A DNA stretch of 64,000 bases, taken from positions 81,662 to 145,661 of the forward strand of contig NZ_JAHZUY010000004.1 of NCBI RefSeq assembly GCF_019458025.1, in the 5' to 3' direction. The DNA comes from Caldovatus aquaticus (GTDB lineage: Bacteria > Pseudomonadota > Alphaproteobacteria > Acetobacterales > Acetobacteraceae). Both the position numbers and the translations under genes were made by a program. Below the pieces are notes generated by a model. That model was not told the origin of the DNA. It saw only the letters and a program-made list of their open reading frames with translations, and did not search any database. Shown piece by piece: positions 1 to 10,601 of the stretch. The first letter of the stretch is position 1. The number at the start of each line of letters is the position of its first letter.

Positions 1-3
1 CAT
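1..3 (-). CDS. nuoM: Start codon of the next complex I gene, probably nuoM (off the edge)
   Basis: On the minus strand the nuoL stop TGA is immediately overlapped by an ATG in the arrangement TGATG, the same tight coupling seen between other genes here. In complex I operons nuoM follows nuoL, so this ATG is most likely the nuoM start. Only three bases are visible; the identity is inferred from gene order alone. Confidence 0.55.
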
Positions 4-1919
4 CAGCGGGTGGTCCCGAGGTAGAGCAGCGAGACGAACAGGACGAGGCCAATGATCATGGTGAAGGCGTAGCTGGCCACCCGCCCGGTCTGGATCCGCA
101 CCGCGCCGCGAGCGGCGTCCACGGCGAGCGCCGCCGCGCCGTTCGGCACGCCGTCAATGATGCGCTGGTCGCCGACGCGGAAAGCGATGCGCGCAATCGC
201 CAGGGCCGGCCGGACGAAGATCGCATCGTACAGTTCGTCGAAGTACCACTTGTTCAGAAGGAACAGGTAGAAGCCCCGGAAGGTCGCGGCGAGCCTTTCC
301 GGCACGCCGGGCGCGAACATGTAGAGGACGTAAGCCAGCGCGATGCCGGTGAACCCTGCCACGGTCGGGGCCAGCGGCACCCACGCCGGAACCTCGTGCA
401 TGTCGTGCAGGATGTGGTTGTGCGGCGCGTTGTGGATCGAGCCGGCCCAGAACTCCTCCCAGGCGTGCCCGATGAAGAACGGCGCGAAGAGGTATCCCGT
501 CAGCACCGCGCCGGCGGCGAGCAGCAGCAGCGGCACGAGCATCACGAGCGGGCTCTCATGCACATGCGCCATCACATGCTCGTCGGCGCGCGGCGCGCCG
601 TGGAAGACGAGAATGAGCAGCCGCCAGGAATAGAAGGCGGTGAGGAAGGCGGCAACTAGGCCGAGCAGGAAGGCGAGCATGCCGGTCGCCGAGTGCGAGG
701 CGAACGCGGCCTCGAGGATCGCGTCCTTCGAGTAGTAGCCCGCGAAGATCGGAATTCCCGCCAGCGCGAGCGAGCCCACCCACATCACGGCATAGGTCAC
801 GGGAACCCTGGTCCAAATCCCGCCCATCTTCCGGATGTCCTGCTCGTCGCTCATCGCGTGGATGACCGAGCCGGCGCCGAGGAAGAGCAGCGCCTTGAAG
901 AACGCATGGGTGAAGAGGTGGAAGATGGCTGCCTGGTAGGCGCCCACCCCTGCGGCGAAGAACATGTAGCCGAGCTGCGAGCAAGTGGAGTAGGCGATCA
1001 CCCGCTTGATGTCGTTCTGCACGCAGCCGACGGTCGCGGCGAAGAACGCGGTTGCCGCGCCGACCACGGTGACGATGGCGAGCGCGGTCGGCGCGTACTC
1101 GAACAGCGGCGACATGCGCGCGACCAGGAACACGCCCGCCGTCACCATGGTCGCCGCGTGGATCAGGGCCGAGACCGGCGTCGGTCCCTCCATCGCGTCC
1201 GGCAGCCAAGTGTGCAGGCCGATCTGCGCCGACTTGCCGCAGGCGCCGAGGAACAGCAACACCGCGATCAACTCGAGCGCCGGCACCCCAAGGAAACGGT
1301 CGCCGAGGTGCTGGTCCACCGCGCCGAAAATCGCGGTGAACTCCAGGCTGCCGAAGGTCCAGAAGGTGAGCGCGACGCCGAGCATGAAGAACAGGTCGCC
1401 CACCCGGTTGACGACGAACGCCTTGATCGCGGCAGCGTTCGCGCTCTCGCGCTCGTACCAGTAGCCGATCAGAAGGTAACTTGCGAGGCCCACCCCCTCC
1501 CAGCCGAAGAAGAGCTGGACGAGGTTGTCCGCTGTCACCAGCATCAGCATCATGAAGGTGAACAGCGAGAGGTAGGCGAAGAAGCGCGGCTGCGTCGGGT
1601 CGTGCGCCATGTAGCCGACGCTGTAGAGATGGATCAGGAAGGAGACGAAAGTCACCATCCCGACCATCACTGCGCTCAGCGTGTCGTAGCGCAACGCCCA
1701 GGACACCTCGAGCCCGCCGGTCGCGATCCAGGCGGCGATCGGCACCGTTGCGGGGTTGTGCCCGAAGGCCACGTCGAAAAACGCCGGAACGCCGCAGGCC
1801 GCCGCGAGCGCCATGCAAACCACGGTGGACCAGCGCGCCGCAATCGGGCCGATCCAGCGGCCGAGGAAGCCCGAGATGCACGCCCCGAGGAGCGGGAAGA
1901 AGACGGCGCCGACGTACAT
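3..1919 (-). CDS. nuoL: NADH-quinone oxidoreductase subunit L
   Basis: A 638-residue integral membrane subunit of respiratory complex I, the antiporter-like proton-pumping subunit at the distal end of the membrane arm. The protein is strongly hydrophobic throughout and contains the conserved family stretch around residues 130-150 (LFFGWEGVGLASYLLIG) and the helix with GKSAQIGLHTWLPDAMEGPT near residues 230-250, whose Lys and neighbouring residues belong to the proton path. Length is normal for alphaproteobacterial NuoL. It lies 9 nt after nuoK and its stop overlaps the next start by one base, so it is translated as part of the nuo operon. Identification is secure. Confidence 0.97.
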   Translation of the reverse strand: MYVGAVFFPLLGACISGFLGRWIGPIAARWSTVVCMALAAACGVPAFFDVAFGHNPATVPIAAWIATGGLEVSWALRYDTLSAVMVGMVTFVSFLIHLYSVGYMAHDPTQPRFFAYLSLFTFMMLMLVTADNLVQLFFGWEGVGLASYLLIGYWYERESANAAAIKAFVVNRVGDLFFMLGVALTFWTFGSLEFTAIFGAVDQHLGDRFLGVPALELIAVLLFLGACGKSAQIGLHTWLPDAMEGPTPVSALIHAATMVTAGVFLVARMSPLFEYAPTALAIVTVVGAATAFFAATVGCVQNDIKRVIAYSTCSQLGYMFFAAGVGAYQAAIFHLFTHAFFKALLFLGAGSVIHAMSDEQDIRKMGGIWTRVPVTYAVMWVGSLALAGIPIFAGYYSKDAILEAAFASHSATGMLAFLLGLVAAFLTAFYSWRLLILVFHGAPRADEHVMAHVHESPLVMLVPLLLLAAGAVLTGYLFAPFFIGHAWEEFWAGSIHNAPHNHILHDMHEVPAWVPLAPTVAGFTGIALAYVLYMFAPGVPERLAATFRGFYLFLLNKWYFDELYDAIFVRPALAIARIAFRVGDQRIIDGVPNGAAALAVDAARGAVRIQTGRVASYAFTMIIGLVLFVSLLYLGTTR

Positions 1920-1928
1920 GCTGCTGCC

Positions 1929-2237
1929 TCAGCCCTTCAGGGTCGAGATGTCCTCGACCTCGATGCTGCCCTTGTTGCGGAAGTAGATCACCACGATGGC
2001 GAGGCCGATCGCCGCCTCGGCCGCAGCGACGGTCAGCACGAACATCGCGAAGACCTGGCCTGTCAGGTCGTTCAGCGCCGAGGAAAAAGCGACGAGGTTG
2101 AGATTGACGGCGAGCAGGATCAGCTCGACCGACATCAAGATGACGATGACGTTCTTCCGGTTGAGGAAGATGCCGAAGATGCCGAGGACGAACAGGATCG
2201 CCGCGACGATCAGGTAGTGCGCGAGGGTGATCGCCAT
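1929..2237 (-). CDS. nuoK: NADH-quinone oxidoreductase subunit K
   Basis: A 102-residue membrane subunit of complex I (MnhC/MrpC-like). The frame stays open far upstream, but the start was placed at the ATG giving MAITLAHY, because the family is about 100 residues and the segment upstream is arginine-rich and unrelated. Three transmembrane helices are visible, with the conserved glutamates of the family in the second ([14 protein letters not shown]) and third ([10 protein letters not shown]) helices, which take part in proton translocation. It begins one base after the nuoJ stop and is followed by nuoL after 9 nt. Confidence 0.96.
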   Translation of the reverse strand: MAITLAHYLIVAAILFVLGIFGIFLNRKNVIVILMSVELILLAVNLNLVAFSSALNDLTGQVFAMFVLTVAAAEAAIGLAIVVIYFRNKGSIEVEDISTLKG

Positions 2238-2238
2238 T

Positions 2239-2940
2239 TCAGTGGTGCCCTCCGCCATGGCCGTGGCGTTCGGGTTCCGACAAGGCCTCCCGCTCCTCCG
2301 CCGCCGGCGGCGGGCGCAGGATGCCGATGTTCTTGAGCCCGGCACCGATCGGCACCTGGCGCAGGACCACTGTCTCGGCCGGAGCGCGCGCAACCTGGGC
2401 TGCGATGACCTGCCGGCGCGTCCCGGGACGCTCTCGGAGGGTCAGCACGATCGCGCCGATCATCGCGACCAGCAGTATGACGCCCGCTGCCTGGAACAGC
2501 AGCACATTGTCCGTGTAGAGGATGCGCGCCAGCGCCTCGGTGTTGCCGACGGTCGCGCCGGGGTTCGGGCTCAGGCGCAACCCGGGCGCCTCCGGCGCGA
2601 ACCGCCAGGACCCGAGCACGAAGAGCAACTCGACAAGCAGCACGCCGCCGACCAGGGCGCCGACCGGCGCATAGCGCTGGAAGCCTTCGCGCATCCGGGC
2701 AAAGTCCACGTCGAGCATCATCACCACGAACAGGAACAGCACCGCGACGGCGCCCACATAGACGATGACGAGGATCATCGCCAGGAACTCGCCCCCCGCG
2801 ATCAGCATCAGGCCCGCAGCGTTGAAGAACGCGAGGATGAGGAACAGCACGGAATGCACGGGATTCCGGGCAACGACGACCATCGCCGCCGAGGCGATGA
2901 GCACGGCGGAGAAGGCGTAGAAGGCGACGGCGGCGAGCAT
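2239..2940 (-). CDS. nuoJ: NADH-quinone oxidoreductase subunit J
   Basis: A 233-residue membrane subunit of complex I. The first 170 residues hold about five transmembrane helices, including the family core with [20 protein letters not shown] near residues 45-70, the region that contributes to the E-channel and the pi-bulge helix. The C-terminal 60 residues are hydrophilic and end in a His/Gly-rich tail, which is poorly conserved in the family. The start at the ATG giving [10 protein letters not shown] was chosen because it follows nuoI by 11 nt and gives normal length; the upstream extension is a shadow of nuoI. Confidence 0.95.
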   Translation of the reverse strand: MLAAVAFYAFSAVLIASAAMVVVARNPVHSVLFLILAFFNAAGLMLIAGGEFLAMILVIVYVGAVAVLFLFVVMMLDVDFARMREGFQRYAPVGALVGGVLLVELLFVLGSWRFAPEAPGLRLSPNPGATVGNTEALARILYTDNVLLFQAAGVILLVAMIGAIVLTLRERPGTRRQVIAAQVARAPAETVVLRQVPIGAGLKNIGILRPPPAAEEREALSEPERHGHGGGHH

Positions 2941-2951
2941 TCCCGGCAGCC

Positions 2952-3443
2952 TCAGCGGTAGGGCGCGTCGAGCCGCAGCCGTTCGGCGATGATCGGCTCC
3001 CAGCGGTCGCCGTTCTCGAGCAGCTTTTCCTTGTGGTAGATCAGCTCCTCGCGCGTCTCGACGGCGAATTCCAGGTTCGGACCCTCGACGATGGCGTCCA
3101 CCGGACAGGCCTCCTCGCACATGCCGCAGTAGATGCACTTCACCATGTCTATGTCGTAGCGCGTGGTGCGGCGGGAGCCGTCCTCGCGGGGCTCGGCCTC
3201 GATGGTGATGGCAAGCGCGGGGCAGATCGCCTCGCACAGCTTGCAGGCGATGCAGCGCTCCTCCCCGTTCGGATACCGGCGCAGCGCGTGCTCGCCCTTG
3301 AAGCGAGGCGAGAGCGGATAGCGCTCATAGGGGTAGTTCAGCGTCACCGCCGGCTTCGTGAAGAAGTACTTTAGCGTCAGCATCATGCCCGAGAGCAGCT
3401 CGGAAAGCAGCATGCTGCGGGCGACGCGGTCGAGTGCAGCCAT
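2952..3443 (-). CDS. nuoI: NADH-quinone oxidoreductase subunit I (2x[4Fe-4S])
   Basis: A 163-residue peripheral-arm subunit carrying clusters N6a and N6b between NuoG and NuoB. Two ferredoxin-type motifs are plain: [12 protein letters not shown] and [12 protein letters not shown], each with CxxCxxCxxxCP spacing. An in-frame GTG lies nine bases further upstream, but the ATG giving MAALDRVA is preferred because GAGGTGAG lies just upstream as a ribosome-binding site and the length matches other alphaproteobacterial NuoI. The 61-nt spacer before it is the longest inside this nuo operon, the other genes being nearly contiguous. Confidence 0.97.
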   Translation of the reverse strand: MAALDRVARSMLLSELLSGMMLTLKYFFTKPAVTLNYPYERYPLSPRFKGEHALRRYPNGEERCIACKLCEAICPALAITIEAEPREDGSRRTTRYDIDMVKCIYCGMCEEACPVDAIVEGPNLEFAVETREELIYHKEKLLENGDRWEPIIAERLRLDAPYR

Positions 3444-3504
3444 CTCTCTCACCTCGCGACGGGACGCCGCAGGGCAGTCCCGTCCCTGGATTCGGCGGGC
3501 GCGT

Positions 3505-4515
3505 TCATGCCGGCAACCAGCCGGTCAGCTTGAGCAGCGCCGCGGTCACCACCAGCCAGAACAGGCTGAGCGGCAGGAACACCTTCCAGCCCAGGCGCAT
3601 GAGCTGGTCGTAGCGGTAGCGCGGGAAGGTCGCGCGCACCCAGATGAAGACGAAGACGAAGAACGCCGTCTTCAGGATGAACCACACGACCCCGGGGATC
3701 CAGGTGAAGGGCTCGACATGCAGAGGCGGCTGCCAGCCTCCCAGGAACAGGATGGCGGTCATCGCCGACATCAGCACGATGTTCGCGTACTCGCCGAGGA
3801 AGAACAGCGTGAAGCCGATCGTGCTGTACTCGACGAAGAATCCCGCCACCAGCTCGCTCTCGCCCTCCGGCAGGTCGAAGGGGGCGCGGTTGGTCTCGGC
3901 GAGCGCGGAGATGAAGAACACGACGAACATCGGGAAAAGCGGGATGAAGAACCACACCCGCTCCTGCGCGCGCACGATCTCGTTCAGATTCAGCGAGCCG
4001 GCCCAGAGCAGCACGGTGACGATGACGAAGCCGATCGAGACCTCGTAGCTCACCATCTGCGCCGCCGAGCGCAGCGCTCCGAGGAAGGCGTATTTCGAGT
4101 TGCTGGCCCAGCCGGCGATGATGATGCCGTAGACGCCGAGCGAGGAGATCGCGAACAGATAGAGCACGCCGACGTTGATGTCCGCCGCCGCCCACCCGTC
4201 CGCCACCGGGATCACCGCCCAGGCGATCAGCGCGAGCGTCACGGTGATCATCGGCGCGAGCATGAACAGCACGCGGTTCGCGCCGGTCGGGATCACCGTT
4301 TCCTTGAACATCGCCTTCAGCGCGTCGGCGAAGGGCTGCAGCAGGCCGAAGGGCCCGACCACGTTCGGCCCCTTGCGGAGCTGCATGGCGGCCAGCACCT
4401 TGCGCTCGGCCCAGGTGACGTAGGCGACGGCGATCAGCAGCGGAACCAGGATCGCGAGCGAGTGCGCGACCGTGATCGCGACCTGTCCGACGGGCGAGGC
4501 GAGGAAAGCGTCCAT
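3505..4515 (-). CDS. nuoH: NADH-quinone oxidoreductase subunit H
   Basis: A 336-residue membrane subunit (ND1 homologue) that forms most of the quinone chamber where the peripheral and membrane arms meet. About eight hydrophobic helices are visible. Family signatures include the charged loop [18 protein letters not shown] near residue 35 and the loop [20 protein letters not shown] near residues 205-225, whose acidic residues couple quinone reduction to proton pumping. It starts 9 nt after nuoG. Length and motifs are standard; the frame that overlaps it in another register is a high-GC shadow. Confidence 0.97.
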   Translation of the reverse strand: MDAFLASPVGQVAITVAHSLAILVPLLIAVAYVTWAERKVLAAMQLRKGPNVVGPFGLLQPFADALKAMFKETVIPTGANRVLFMLAPMITVTLALIAWAVIPVADGWAAADINVGVLYLFAISSLGVYGIIIAGWASNSKYAFLGALRSAAQMVSYEVSIGFVIVTVLLWAGSLNLNEIVRAQERVWFFIPLFPMFVVFFISALAETNRAPFDLPEGESELVAGFFVEYSTIGFTLFFLGEYANIVLMSAMTAILFLGGWQPPLHVEPFTWIPGVVWFILKTAFFVFVFIWVRATFPRYRYDQLMRLGWKVFLPLSLFWLVVTAALLKLTGWLPA

Positions 4516-4524
4516 GTCCGCGCC

Positions 4525-6594
4525 TCACTCCGCCGCCAGCTTCGCTGGCGCCGCGCCGCCGTAGATCCGCGCGCACTCCGCCATGGTATCGGAAGCGCGG
4601 CTGATGGCGTCCGCCTGGTAGTAGTTCGTGATCGGCAGCACGAAGGGGCTCTCGCCCAGCGCTGCGGGGTCGCCGGCAGGACCGCGCGTGTCCGCGCAGC
4701 CTCGGCGCTCCAGCGTCCCGATCGTGCCGAAGACCGGGTTCGCCCCGGCCAGGCGCGCGCGCAGCGCATCGAGGTCGTCATAGGGCAGGCGCTTGCCGAT
4801 GCCTTCGCTGAAGGCGCGGACGATCTTCCAGTCCTCGCGGGCCTCGCCGGGCGGAAACACCGAGAGATAGCCGCGCTGCACCCGGCCCTCGGTGTTGACG
4901 TAGGTTCCGTCCTTCTCGGTGTAGGCGGCACCGGGCAAGATCACGTCGGCGCGTGAAGCGGCACGGTCACCGTGATGCCCCTGGTAGATCACGAAGGTCG
5001 AGGGCGGGATGCGCGCCGGATCGAAGCCGTCCGCGCCGAGCAGCCAGAGCGCGTCCACGTCCCCCGCCAGCATCGCGGCGAGGTCCTTGCCGCCCTCTCC
5101 CGGCACGAAGCCGAGGTCGAGCGCGCCGACCTGGCCGCCGAACAGGTGCAGCAGGTTGAATCCGTGCCAGTCCGGCCTCAGCATCCCGGTTTCGGTCGCG
5201 AGCTGCCAGGCAGCCGCCAGCACCGCCGCGCCGTCGGCGCGCGCGACCGCGCCGCGGCCGAGGATCAGCATCGGCCGGTCCGCCTTGCGCAGCGTCTCGG
5301 CGAAGGGGTGCGCGGCGCCGAGCAGGGCGCGCAGCGCCGCCGGCCCCTCCCCCAGATGCGCCGCCGGATAGGTGAGGTTGACGCCGTGCGGGCCGATGTA
5401 TCCCACCGGGAAGGGCCTGCCCGCGATGGCGCGCTTGCGGATGCGGGCGTTGAGCACCGGCGCCTCGACGCGCGGATTGCTGCCGATGATCAGCAGCGCG
5501 TCCGCCTCCTCGATGCCGGCGATCGTGGTGTTGAACAGGTAGAAGTCGCGGCGCGAGGCGTCGAGCGCCGCGCCGTCCTGCCGGCAGTCCAGGTTCGCGC
5601 TGCCGAGCGCCGTCATCAGGTCCTTCAGCGCCACGACCGACTCCGCGTCCGCCAGGTCGCCCGCCACCGCGCCGATCCGGTGCCCGGGCAGCGCGGTGAG
5701 CCGCCGCGCTATCGCCGCGAAGGCCTCCGGCCAGGTCGCCGGCAAGAGCCTGCCGTCCCTGCGTACCCAGGGACGGTCGAGCCGGCGACGCTTCAGCCCG
5801 TCCAGCGCGAAGCGGGAGCGGTCGCCGAGCCACTCCTCGTTCACCGCGTCGTTGGTCCGTGGCAGGATGCGCAGCACCTCCGGCCCCCGGCTGTCCACCC
5901 GGATGTTGCAGCCGACCGCGTCCAGGACGTCCACGCTGTCGGTCTTGCGCAGCTCCCAGGGGCGCGCGGCGAAGGCATAGGGCCGGCTGGTCAGCGCGCC
6001 GACCGGGCAGATGTCGATCAGGTTGCCGGAGAGTTCGGTGCGCAGCGCCTGCTCGACGTAGGTGCCGACCTCCATCGCCTCGCCGCGCCCCGTCGCGCCG
6101 AGCTCCGGCACGCCGGCGACCTCCTGCGAGAAGCGGATGCAGCGGGTGCAGTGGATGCACCGCGTCATGATGGTCTTGATCAGCGGCCCGACGTACTTGT
6201 CCTTCACGGCCCGCTTCGCCTCGCGGTAGCGCGAGCGGTCCATGCCGTAGCCGTAGGCTTGGTCCTGCAGGTCGCACTCCCCGCCCTGGTCGCAGATCGG
6301 GCAGTCGAGGGGGTGGTTGATCAGCAGGAACTCCATCACCCCGCGGCGCGCGTTGCGCACCATCGGGCTGTCGGTGCGGATCACCATGCCGTCGGCGACC
6401 GGATAGGCGCAGGAGGCGATCGGCTTCGGCGCCTTCTCCAGCTCGACCAGGCACATGCGGCAATTGCCGGCGATCGAGAGCCGCTCGTGGTAGCAGAAGC
6501 GCGGGATCTCCTTGCCCGCCGCCTCGCAGGCCTGGAGCACCGTCGCGCCGTTCGGGACCTCGACCTCGATCCCGTCAACCGTGACCTTCGCCAT
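4525..6594 (-). CDS. nuoG: NADH-quinone oxidoreductase subunit G
   Basis: A 689-residue peripheral subunit with several Fe-S clusters. The N-terminal 2Fe-2S ferredoxin domain has cysteines in CYHERLSIAGNCRMCLVELE (residues about 34-53) and a later CAYP. Next come the His-ligated 4Fe-4S segment (HPLDCPICDQGGECDLQD, about 94-111) and a second 4Fe-4S motif (CIHCTRCIRF) with a partner CPVG near residue 198. The remainder is a molybdopterin-oxidoreductase-like domain that is structural in complex I. It sits between nuoF (6 nt) and nuoH (9 nt). The length is typical of alphaproteobacteria and shorter than the enterobacterial form. Confidence 0.97.
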   Translation of the reverse strand: MAKVTVDGIEVEVPNGATVLQACEAAGKEIPRFCYHERLSIAGNCRMCLVELEKAPKPIASCAYPVADGMVIRTDSPMVRNARRGVMEFLLINHPLDCPICDQGGECDLQDQAYGYGMDRSRYREAKRAVKDKYVGPLIKTIMTRCIHCTRCIRFSQEVAGVPELGATGRGEAMEVGTYVEQALRTELSGNLIDICPVGALTSRPYAFAARPWELRKTDSVDVLDAVGCNIRVDSRGPEVLRILPRTNDAVNEEWLGDRSRFALDGLKRRRLDRPWVRRDGRLLPATWPEAFAAIARRLTALPGHRIGAVAGDLADAESVVALKDLMTALGSANLDCRQDGAALDASRRDFYLFNTTIAGIEEADALLIIGSNPRVEAPVLNARIRKRAIAGRPFPVGYIGPHGVNLTYPAAHLGEGPAALRALLGAAHPFAETLRKADRPMLILGRGAVARADGAAVLAAAWQLATETGMLRPDWHGFNLLHLFGGQVGALDLGFVPGEGGKDLAAMLAGDVDALWLLGADGFDPARIPPSTFVIYQGHHGDRAASRADVILPGAAYTEKDGTYVNTEGRVQRGYLSVFPPGEAREDWKIVRAFSEGIGKRLPYDDLDALRARLAGANPVFGTIGTLERRGCADTRGPAGDPAALGESPFVLPITNYYQADAISRASDTMAECARIYGGAAPAKLAAE

Positions 6595-6600
6595 CGCGCG

Positions 6601-7914
6601 CTACTCCGCCGCCATCGGCAGCGCCGGCTGCGGCGAGCCGTGCCGCGCCCTGTACGCCGCGATGCGCTCTTCCATAAGCGGCCGGAAGTGGCGGATCAGC
6701 CCCTGCACCGGCCAGACGCCGCCGTCGGCGAGGGCGCAGATCGTGTGGCCCTCGATCCGGCGCGTCACCTCCTCGAGCACGTCGATCTCCTCGATCTCCG
6801 CGCGTCCCTCGACCATGCGCTCCATCACCCGCCAGACCCAGCCCATGCCCTCGCGGCAGGGGGTGCACTGGCCGCAGCTCTCGTGCTTGTAGAACTTGGA
6901 CAAGCGCGCGATCGCCTTGATGATGTCGGTGGACTTGTCCATCACGATCACGCCCGCCGTGCCGAGACCCGATTTCACGTCGCGCAGCGCATCGAAGTCC
7001 ATCAGCACGTCGTCGCAGATGTGCTTCGGGATCAGCGGCGTCGAGGACCCGCCCGGGATCACCGCGAGCAGGTTGTCCCACCCCCCGCGCACCCCGCCCG
7101 CGTGCCGCTCGATCAGCTCGCGCAGCGGAATGGACATCTCCTCCTCCACATTACAGGGCCGGTTCACGTGGCCCTGGATGCAGAAGATCTTGGTGCCGTG
7201 GTTCTTCGGCCGCCCGAAGCTCGCGAACCAGGCGGCGCCGCGGCGGAGGATCGCCGGCACCACGGCGATGGTCTCGACGTTGTTCACCGTGGTCGGGCAG
7301 CCGTAGAGCCCGACCGCCGCCGGGAAGGGCGGCTTCAGGCGCGGCATGCCTTTCTTGCCCTCGAGCGACTCGATGAGGGCGGTCTCCTCGCCGCAGATGT
7401 AGGCGCCGGCGCCGCGGTGGACGTGGAGGTCGAAGTCCCAGCCGCTGCGCGCCGCGTTCCGGCCGAGCAGCCCGGCCTCGTAGGCCTCGCGGATCGCGGC
7501 CTCGAGCACGACGCTCTCGTTGTAGTACTCGCCGCGGATGTAGATGTAGCCGGTGTTAGCCCCCATCGCGAAGCCGGCGAGCAGGCAGCCCTCGATCAGC
7601 AGGTGCGGATCGTGGCGGATGATGTCGCGGTCCTTGCAGGTGCCCGGTTCGGACTCGTCCGCGTTGACGACGAGGTAGTGCGGCCGCCCGTCCGACTGCT
7701 TCGGCATGAACGACCACTTGAGCCCGGTGGGGAAGCCGGCGCCGCCACGGCCGCGCAGGCCGGAATTCTTCACCTCCTCGATGATCCAGTCGCGCCCCTT
7801 GGCGATCAGCGCGGCGGTGTTGTCCCAGGCGCCGCGCCTGCGCGCGGCATGCAGCGACCAGGGCTGCAGGCCGTAGAGGTTGGTGAAGATGCGGTCCTTG
7901 TCGCTCAGCGCCAT
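6601..7914 (-). CDS. nuoF: NADH-quinone oxidoreductase subunit F (FMN, NADH site)
   Basis: A 437-residue subunit that binds NADH and FMN and carries cluster N3. The glycine-rich FMN/NADH region ([16 protein letters not shown]) lies near residues 53-68, a second conserved stretch ([19 protein letters not shown]) lies near residues 170-190, and the 4Fe-4S ligands appear as [10 protein letters not shown] near residue 350 with a later Cys in HTICALAD. The gene begins 10 nt after nuoE and ends 6 nt before nuoG, consistent with cotranslated NADH-dehydrogenase module genes. Confidence 0.98.
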   Translation of the reverse strand: MALSDKDRIFTNLYGLQPWSLHAARRRGAWDNTAALIAKGRDWIIEEVKNSGLRGRGGAGFPTGLKWSFMPKQSDGRPHYLVVNADESEPGTCKDRDIIRHDPHLLIEGCLLAGFAMGANTGYIYIRGEYYNESVVLEAAIREAYEAGLLGRNAARSGWDFDLHVHRGAGAYICGEETALIESLEGKKGMPRLKPPFPAAVGLYGCPTTVNNVETIAVVPAILRRGAAWFASFGRPKNHGTKIFCIQGHVNRPCNVEEEMSIPLRELIERHAGGVRGGWDNLLAVIPGGSSTPLIPKHICDDVLMDFDALRDVKSGLGTAGVIVMDKSTDIIKAIARLSKFYKHESCGQCTPCREGMGWVWRVMERMVEGRAEIEEIDVLEEVTRRIEGHTICALADGGVWPVQGLIRHFRPLMEERIAAYRARHGSPQPALPMAAE

Positions 7915-7924
7915 CGCTGCGCCC

Positions 7925-8605
7925 TCACTCCCCCGGCACGTCTAGCAGCGTGGTGCGCTCGCCCTCCGGTGCGCTCGCCTGGCGGCCGATGACGCTGCCG
8001 GGCCTCGGCCGCTCGCCGCGCCGCAGCGCCTCGATCAGCCGCACCGTGCTCTCGTAGTCGAGATCCTCGTAGTAGTCCAAGTCCACCTGCAGCACCGGCG
8101 CGTTGACGCAGGCGCCGAGGCACTCGACCTCGCTGAGCGTGAACATCCCGTCGGCGCTGGTCTCGCCATAGGCCTTGATGCCGGTGGCGTCGCGGCAGGC
8201 CCGCGCCACCTCCTCGGCGCCGCGCAGCATGCAGGGCGTGGTGCCGCAGACCTGCAGGTGATGGCGCCCGATCGGACGGGTATTGAACATGAAGTAGAAG
8301 GTCGCGACCTCGTAGACGCGGATCGGCGGCATGCCGAGCCGCGCCGCGACCACGTCCATCGCCGCCTTCGGCACCCAGGCGCTGCCGGTCTGCCGGCGCA
8401 TCTGCTCCTGCACCAGCCACAGCAGCGGGATCACCGCGCTCGCCTTCCTCGTCTCCGGATAGCGCGCGAGGATGCCCGGAATCCGCCGCTCGCTCTCCTC
8501 GTCGAAGGCGAAGTGCGCCGGCTGGTGCCGCTCCGCCTCGTCCGCCGCCTGGGTCGCGCCGATGCCGCCGCCGTTCTCGGGCGAGGCGCCGCTGCCGCCA
8601 CTCAC
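7925..8605 (-). CDS. nuoE: NADH-quinone oxidoreductase subunit E ([2Fe-2S] N1a)
   Basis: A 226-residue thioredoxin-fold subunit that binds cluster N1a and pairs with NuoF. The four expected cysteines are in [10 protein letters not shown] and [15 protein letters not shown]. It has a low-complexity N-terminal extension of about 30 residues and a C-terminal tail beyond the E. coli length, as in other alphaproteobacteria. The ATG overlaps the nuoD stop by four bases (ATGA), so translation of the two is coupled. Start and family assignment are both well supported. Confidence 0.96.
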   Translation of the reverse strand: MSGGSGASPENGGGIGATQAADEAERHQPAHFAFDEESERRIPGILARYPETRKASAVIPLLWLVQEQMRRQTGSAWVPKAAMDVVAARLGMPPIRVYEVATFYFMFNTRPIGRHHLQVCGTTPCMLRGAEEVARACRDATGIKAYGETSADGMFTLSEVECLGACVNAPVLQVDLDYYEDLDYESTVRLIEALRRGERPRPGSVIGRQASAPEGERTTLLDVPGE

Positions 8606-9903
8606 CGGTCAATCTCCCCGAAGACGATGTCGAGCGAGCCGATGATCGCCACCGTGTCGGCGAGCATGTGGCCCTTGGAGAGGGCCTCGAGCGCCTGCAG
8701 GTGCGCGTAGCCCGGCGCGCGGATCTTGCAGCGATAGGGCCTGTTGGTGCCGTCGGCCACCAGGTAGACGCCGAACTCGCCCTTCGGCGCCTCGGTCGCG
8801 GTGTAGGTCGCGCCCGCCGGCACGTGGTAGCCCTCGGTGTAGAGCTTGAAGTGGTGGATCAGCGCCTCCATCGAGCGCTTCATCTCGGCGCGCGGCGGCG
8901 GCACGATCTTGTGGTCCTGGATCTTCACCGGGCCGGGCCGCATGCGGTCCAGGCACTGCTCGACGATCCGCAGGGACTGACGCATCTCGTGCATGCGGAC
9001 CAGGTAGCGGTCGTAGCAGTCGCCGTGCCGCCCGACCGGCACCTCGAACTCGACCCGGTCGTACATCTCGTAGGGCTGCGCCTTGCGCAGGTCCCAGGCG
9101 CAGCCGGAAGCGCGCAGGCAGGGGCCGCTGAACCCCCAGGCGATCGCCTGCTCCGGCGTCATCACGCCGATGTCCACGGTGCGCTGCTTGAAGATGCGGT
9201 TCTCGGTCAGCAACCCCTCGAGATCGTCGAGGAAGGAGGGGAACCGTCGCGCCCAGTCCGCGACGCGGTCGAGCACCTGCGGCGGGATGTCGCGCGAGAC
9301 GCCGCCGGCGCGGAAGTAGTTGGCGTGGTAGTGGCTTCCCCCCGCCGCCTCGTAGAATTCGAGGATCGCCTCGCGCTGCTCGAAGCCCCACAGCGCGGGC
9401 GTGATGGCGCCGACGTCGAGCGCGAAGGTGGTGACGTTGAGCAGGTGGTTGGCGATGCGCGTCAGCTCCGCATACAGCGTGCGGATCCATCGCGCGCGCT
9501 CCGGCACGTCCTGCTCGATGCCGAGCAGACGCTCCACCGCGAGCACGAAGCTGTGCTCCATGCACATCGGCGAGACGTAGTCCAGGCGGTCCATGTAGGG
9601 CATCGCCTGGAGGTAGGTCTTGTACTCGATCAGCTTCTCGGTGCCGCGGTGCAGCAGGCCGATGTGCGGGTCGGCGCGCTCCACCACCTCGCCCTTCATC
9701 TCGAGGATGAGACGCAGCACGCCGTGCGCGGCCGGGTGCTGGGGGCCGAAATTGATGGCGTGGCTGTCCACCTCCACCGTGCGCGTCGCGGCCGACGGTT
9801 CCTCCGCGCCGGGGGGCGCGGCCGGCGGCTCGTGCAGTGCGAGGCCCGCGGCAGCGCCCCGGACCTGGCCACCCCCGGCGGCGATGTGGCTGCTGCCGCT
9901 CAT
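8602..9903 (-). CDS. nuoD: NADH-quinone oxidoreductase subunit D
   Basis: A 433-residue, 49-kDa-type subunit related to the large subunit of NiFe hydrogenases, lining the quinone cavity with NuoB. Conserved elements include [16 protein letters not shown] near residues 50-65, [14 protein letters not shown], and the C-terminal [13 protein letters not shown]. The frame is open much further upstream, but the ATG giving [10 protein letters not shown] overlaps the nuoC stop as ATGA and is the natural start. The first 40 or so residues are a Gly/Ala/Pro-rich extension relative to many NuoD proteins. Confidence 0.96.
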   Translation of the reverse strand: MSGSSHIAAGGGQVRGAAAGLALHEPPAAPPGAEEPSAATRTVEVDSHAINFGPQHPAAHGVLRLILEMKGEVVERADPHIGLLHRGTEKLIEYKTYLQAMPYMDRLDYVSPMCMEHSFVLAVERLLGIEQDVPERARWIRTLYAELTRIANHLLNVTTFALDVGAITPALWGFEQREAILEFYEAAGGSHYHANYFRAGGVSRDIPPQVLDRVADWARRFPSFLDDLEGLLTENRIFKQRTVDIGVMTPEQAIAWGFSGPCLRASGCAWDLRKAQPYEMYDRVEFEVPVGRHGDCYDRYLVRMHEMRQSLRIVEQCLDRMRPGPVKIQDHKIVPPPRAEMKRSMEALIHHFKLYTEGYHVPAGATYTATEAPKGEFGVYLVADGTNRPYRCKIRAPGYAHLQALEALSKGHMLADTVAIIGSLDIVFGEIDR

Positions 9904-10601
9904 TGGCTGGGACCCTCCAGGCGATCCGGCGGCGCCTGCCCCCCGAGGCGCTCGCGGCTGGCGTGCACCTTCTCGTCGCCGGGCAGCGTCGTCATCGCCT
10001 CCCACGGGGAAAGGAAGTCGAAATTGCGGAAGTCCTGGGTCAGCTTCACCGGCTCGTACACGACCTGCTTGCGCTCCTCGTCGTAGCGCACCTCGACATA
10101 GCCGGTGAGCGGGAAGTCCTTGCGCAGCGGATGCCCCTCGAAGCCGTAGTCGGTGAGGATCCGCCGCAGGTCGGTCTGGCCCTCGAAGACGATGCCGAAC
10201 ATGTCCCAGGCCTCGCGCTCGTACCAGGTGGCGCTCGGCCAGAGGTCCTTCACGCTCGGCACCGGCGTCGCCTCGTCGGTCTCGACGATCACGCGCAGAC
10301 GGCGGTTCCAGGAGAGGCTCAGCAGGTTGTACACCACGTCGAACCGCCGCGGCCGCCCGGGCCAGTCCACGCCGCAGATGTCCACGCACTGCTCGAAGGC
10401 GAAGCGCGGGTCGTCGCGCAGCAGCGCCATCACCGGCAGCAGCGCCTCGCGCCGCACGCGCAGAACCAGCTCGGCGCCGCGCTCGATCTCGACCGACTCG
10501 AGCGCACCCGCCGGCGCCGCCTCCGCGATCGCGGCGCCGAGCGCGCGCAGGGGCGCCGTCGCCTCCCCCGCCGCCGTGGCCGTCAGCTCGCCCTCAGCCA
10601 C
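9900..10601 (-). CDS. nuoC: NADH-quinone oxidoreductase subunit C
   Basis: A 233-residue 30-kDa-type subunit of the hydrophilic arm; nuoC and nuoD are separate here, not fused as in E. coli. The conserved family region [20 protein letters not shown] and the following [20 protein letters not shown] are present near residues 130-170. The N-terminal 30 residues are Ala-rich and variable. The start overlaps the end of nuoB by 8 nt, and the stop overlaps nuoD by 4 nt. Confidence 0.96.
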   Translation of the reverse strand: MAEGELTATAAGEATAPLRALGAAIAEAAPAGALESVEIERGAELVLRVRREALLPVMALLRDDPRFAFEQCVDICGVDWPGRPRRFDVVYNLLSLSWNRRLRVIVETDEATPVPSVKDLWPSATWYEREAWDMFGIVFEGQTDLRRILTDYGFEGHPLRKDFPLTGYVEVRYDEERKQVVYEPVKLTQDFRNFDFLSPWEAMTTLPGDEKVHASRERLGGQAPPDRLEGPSQ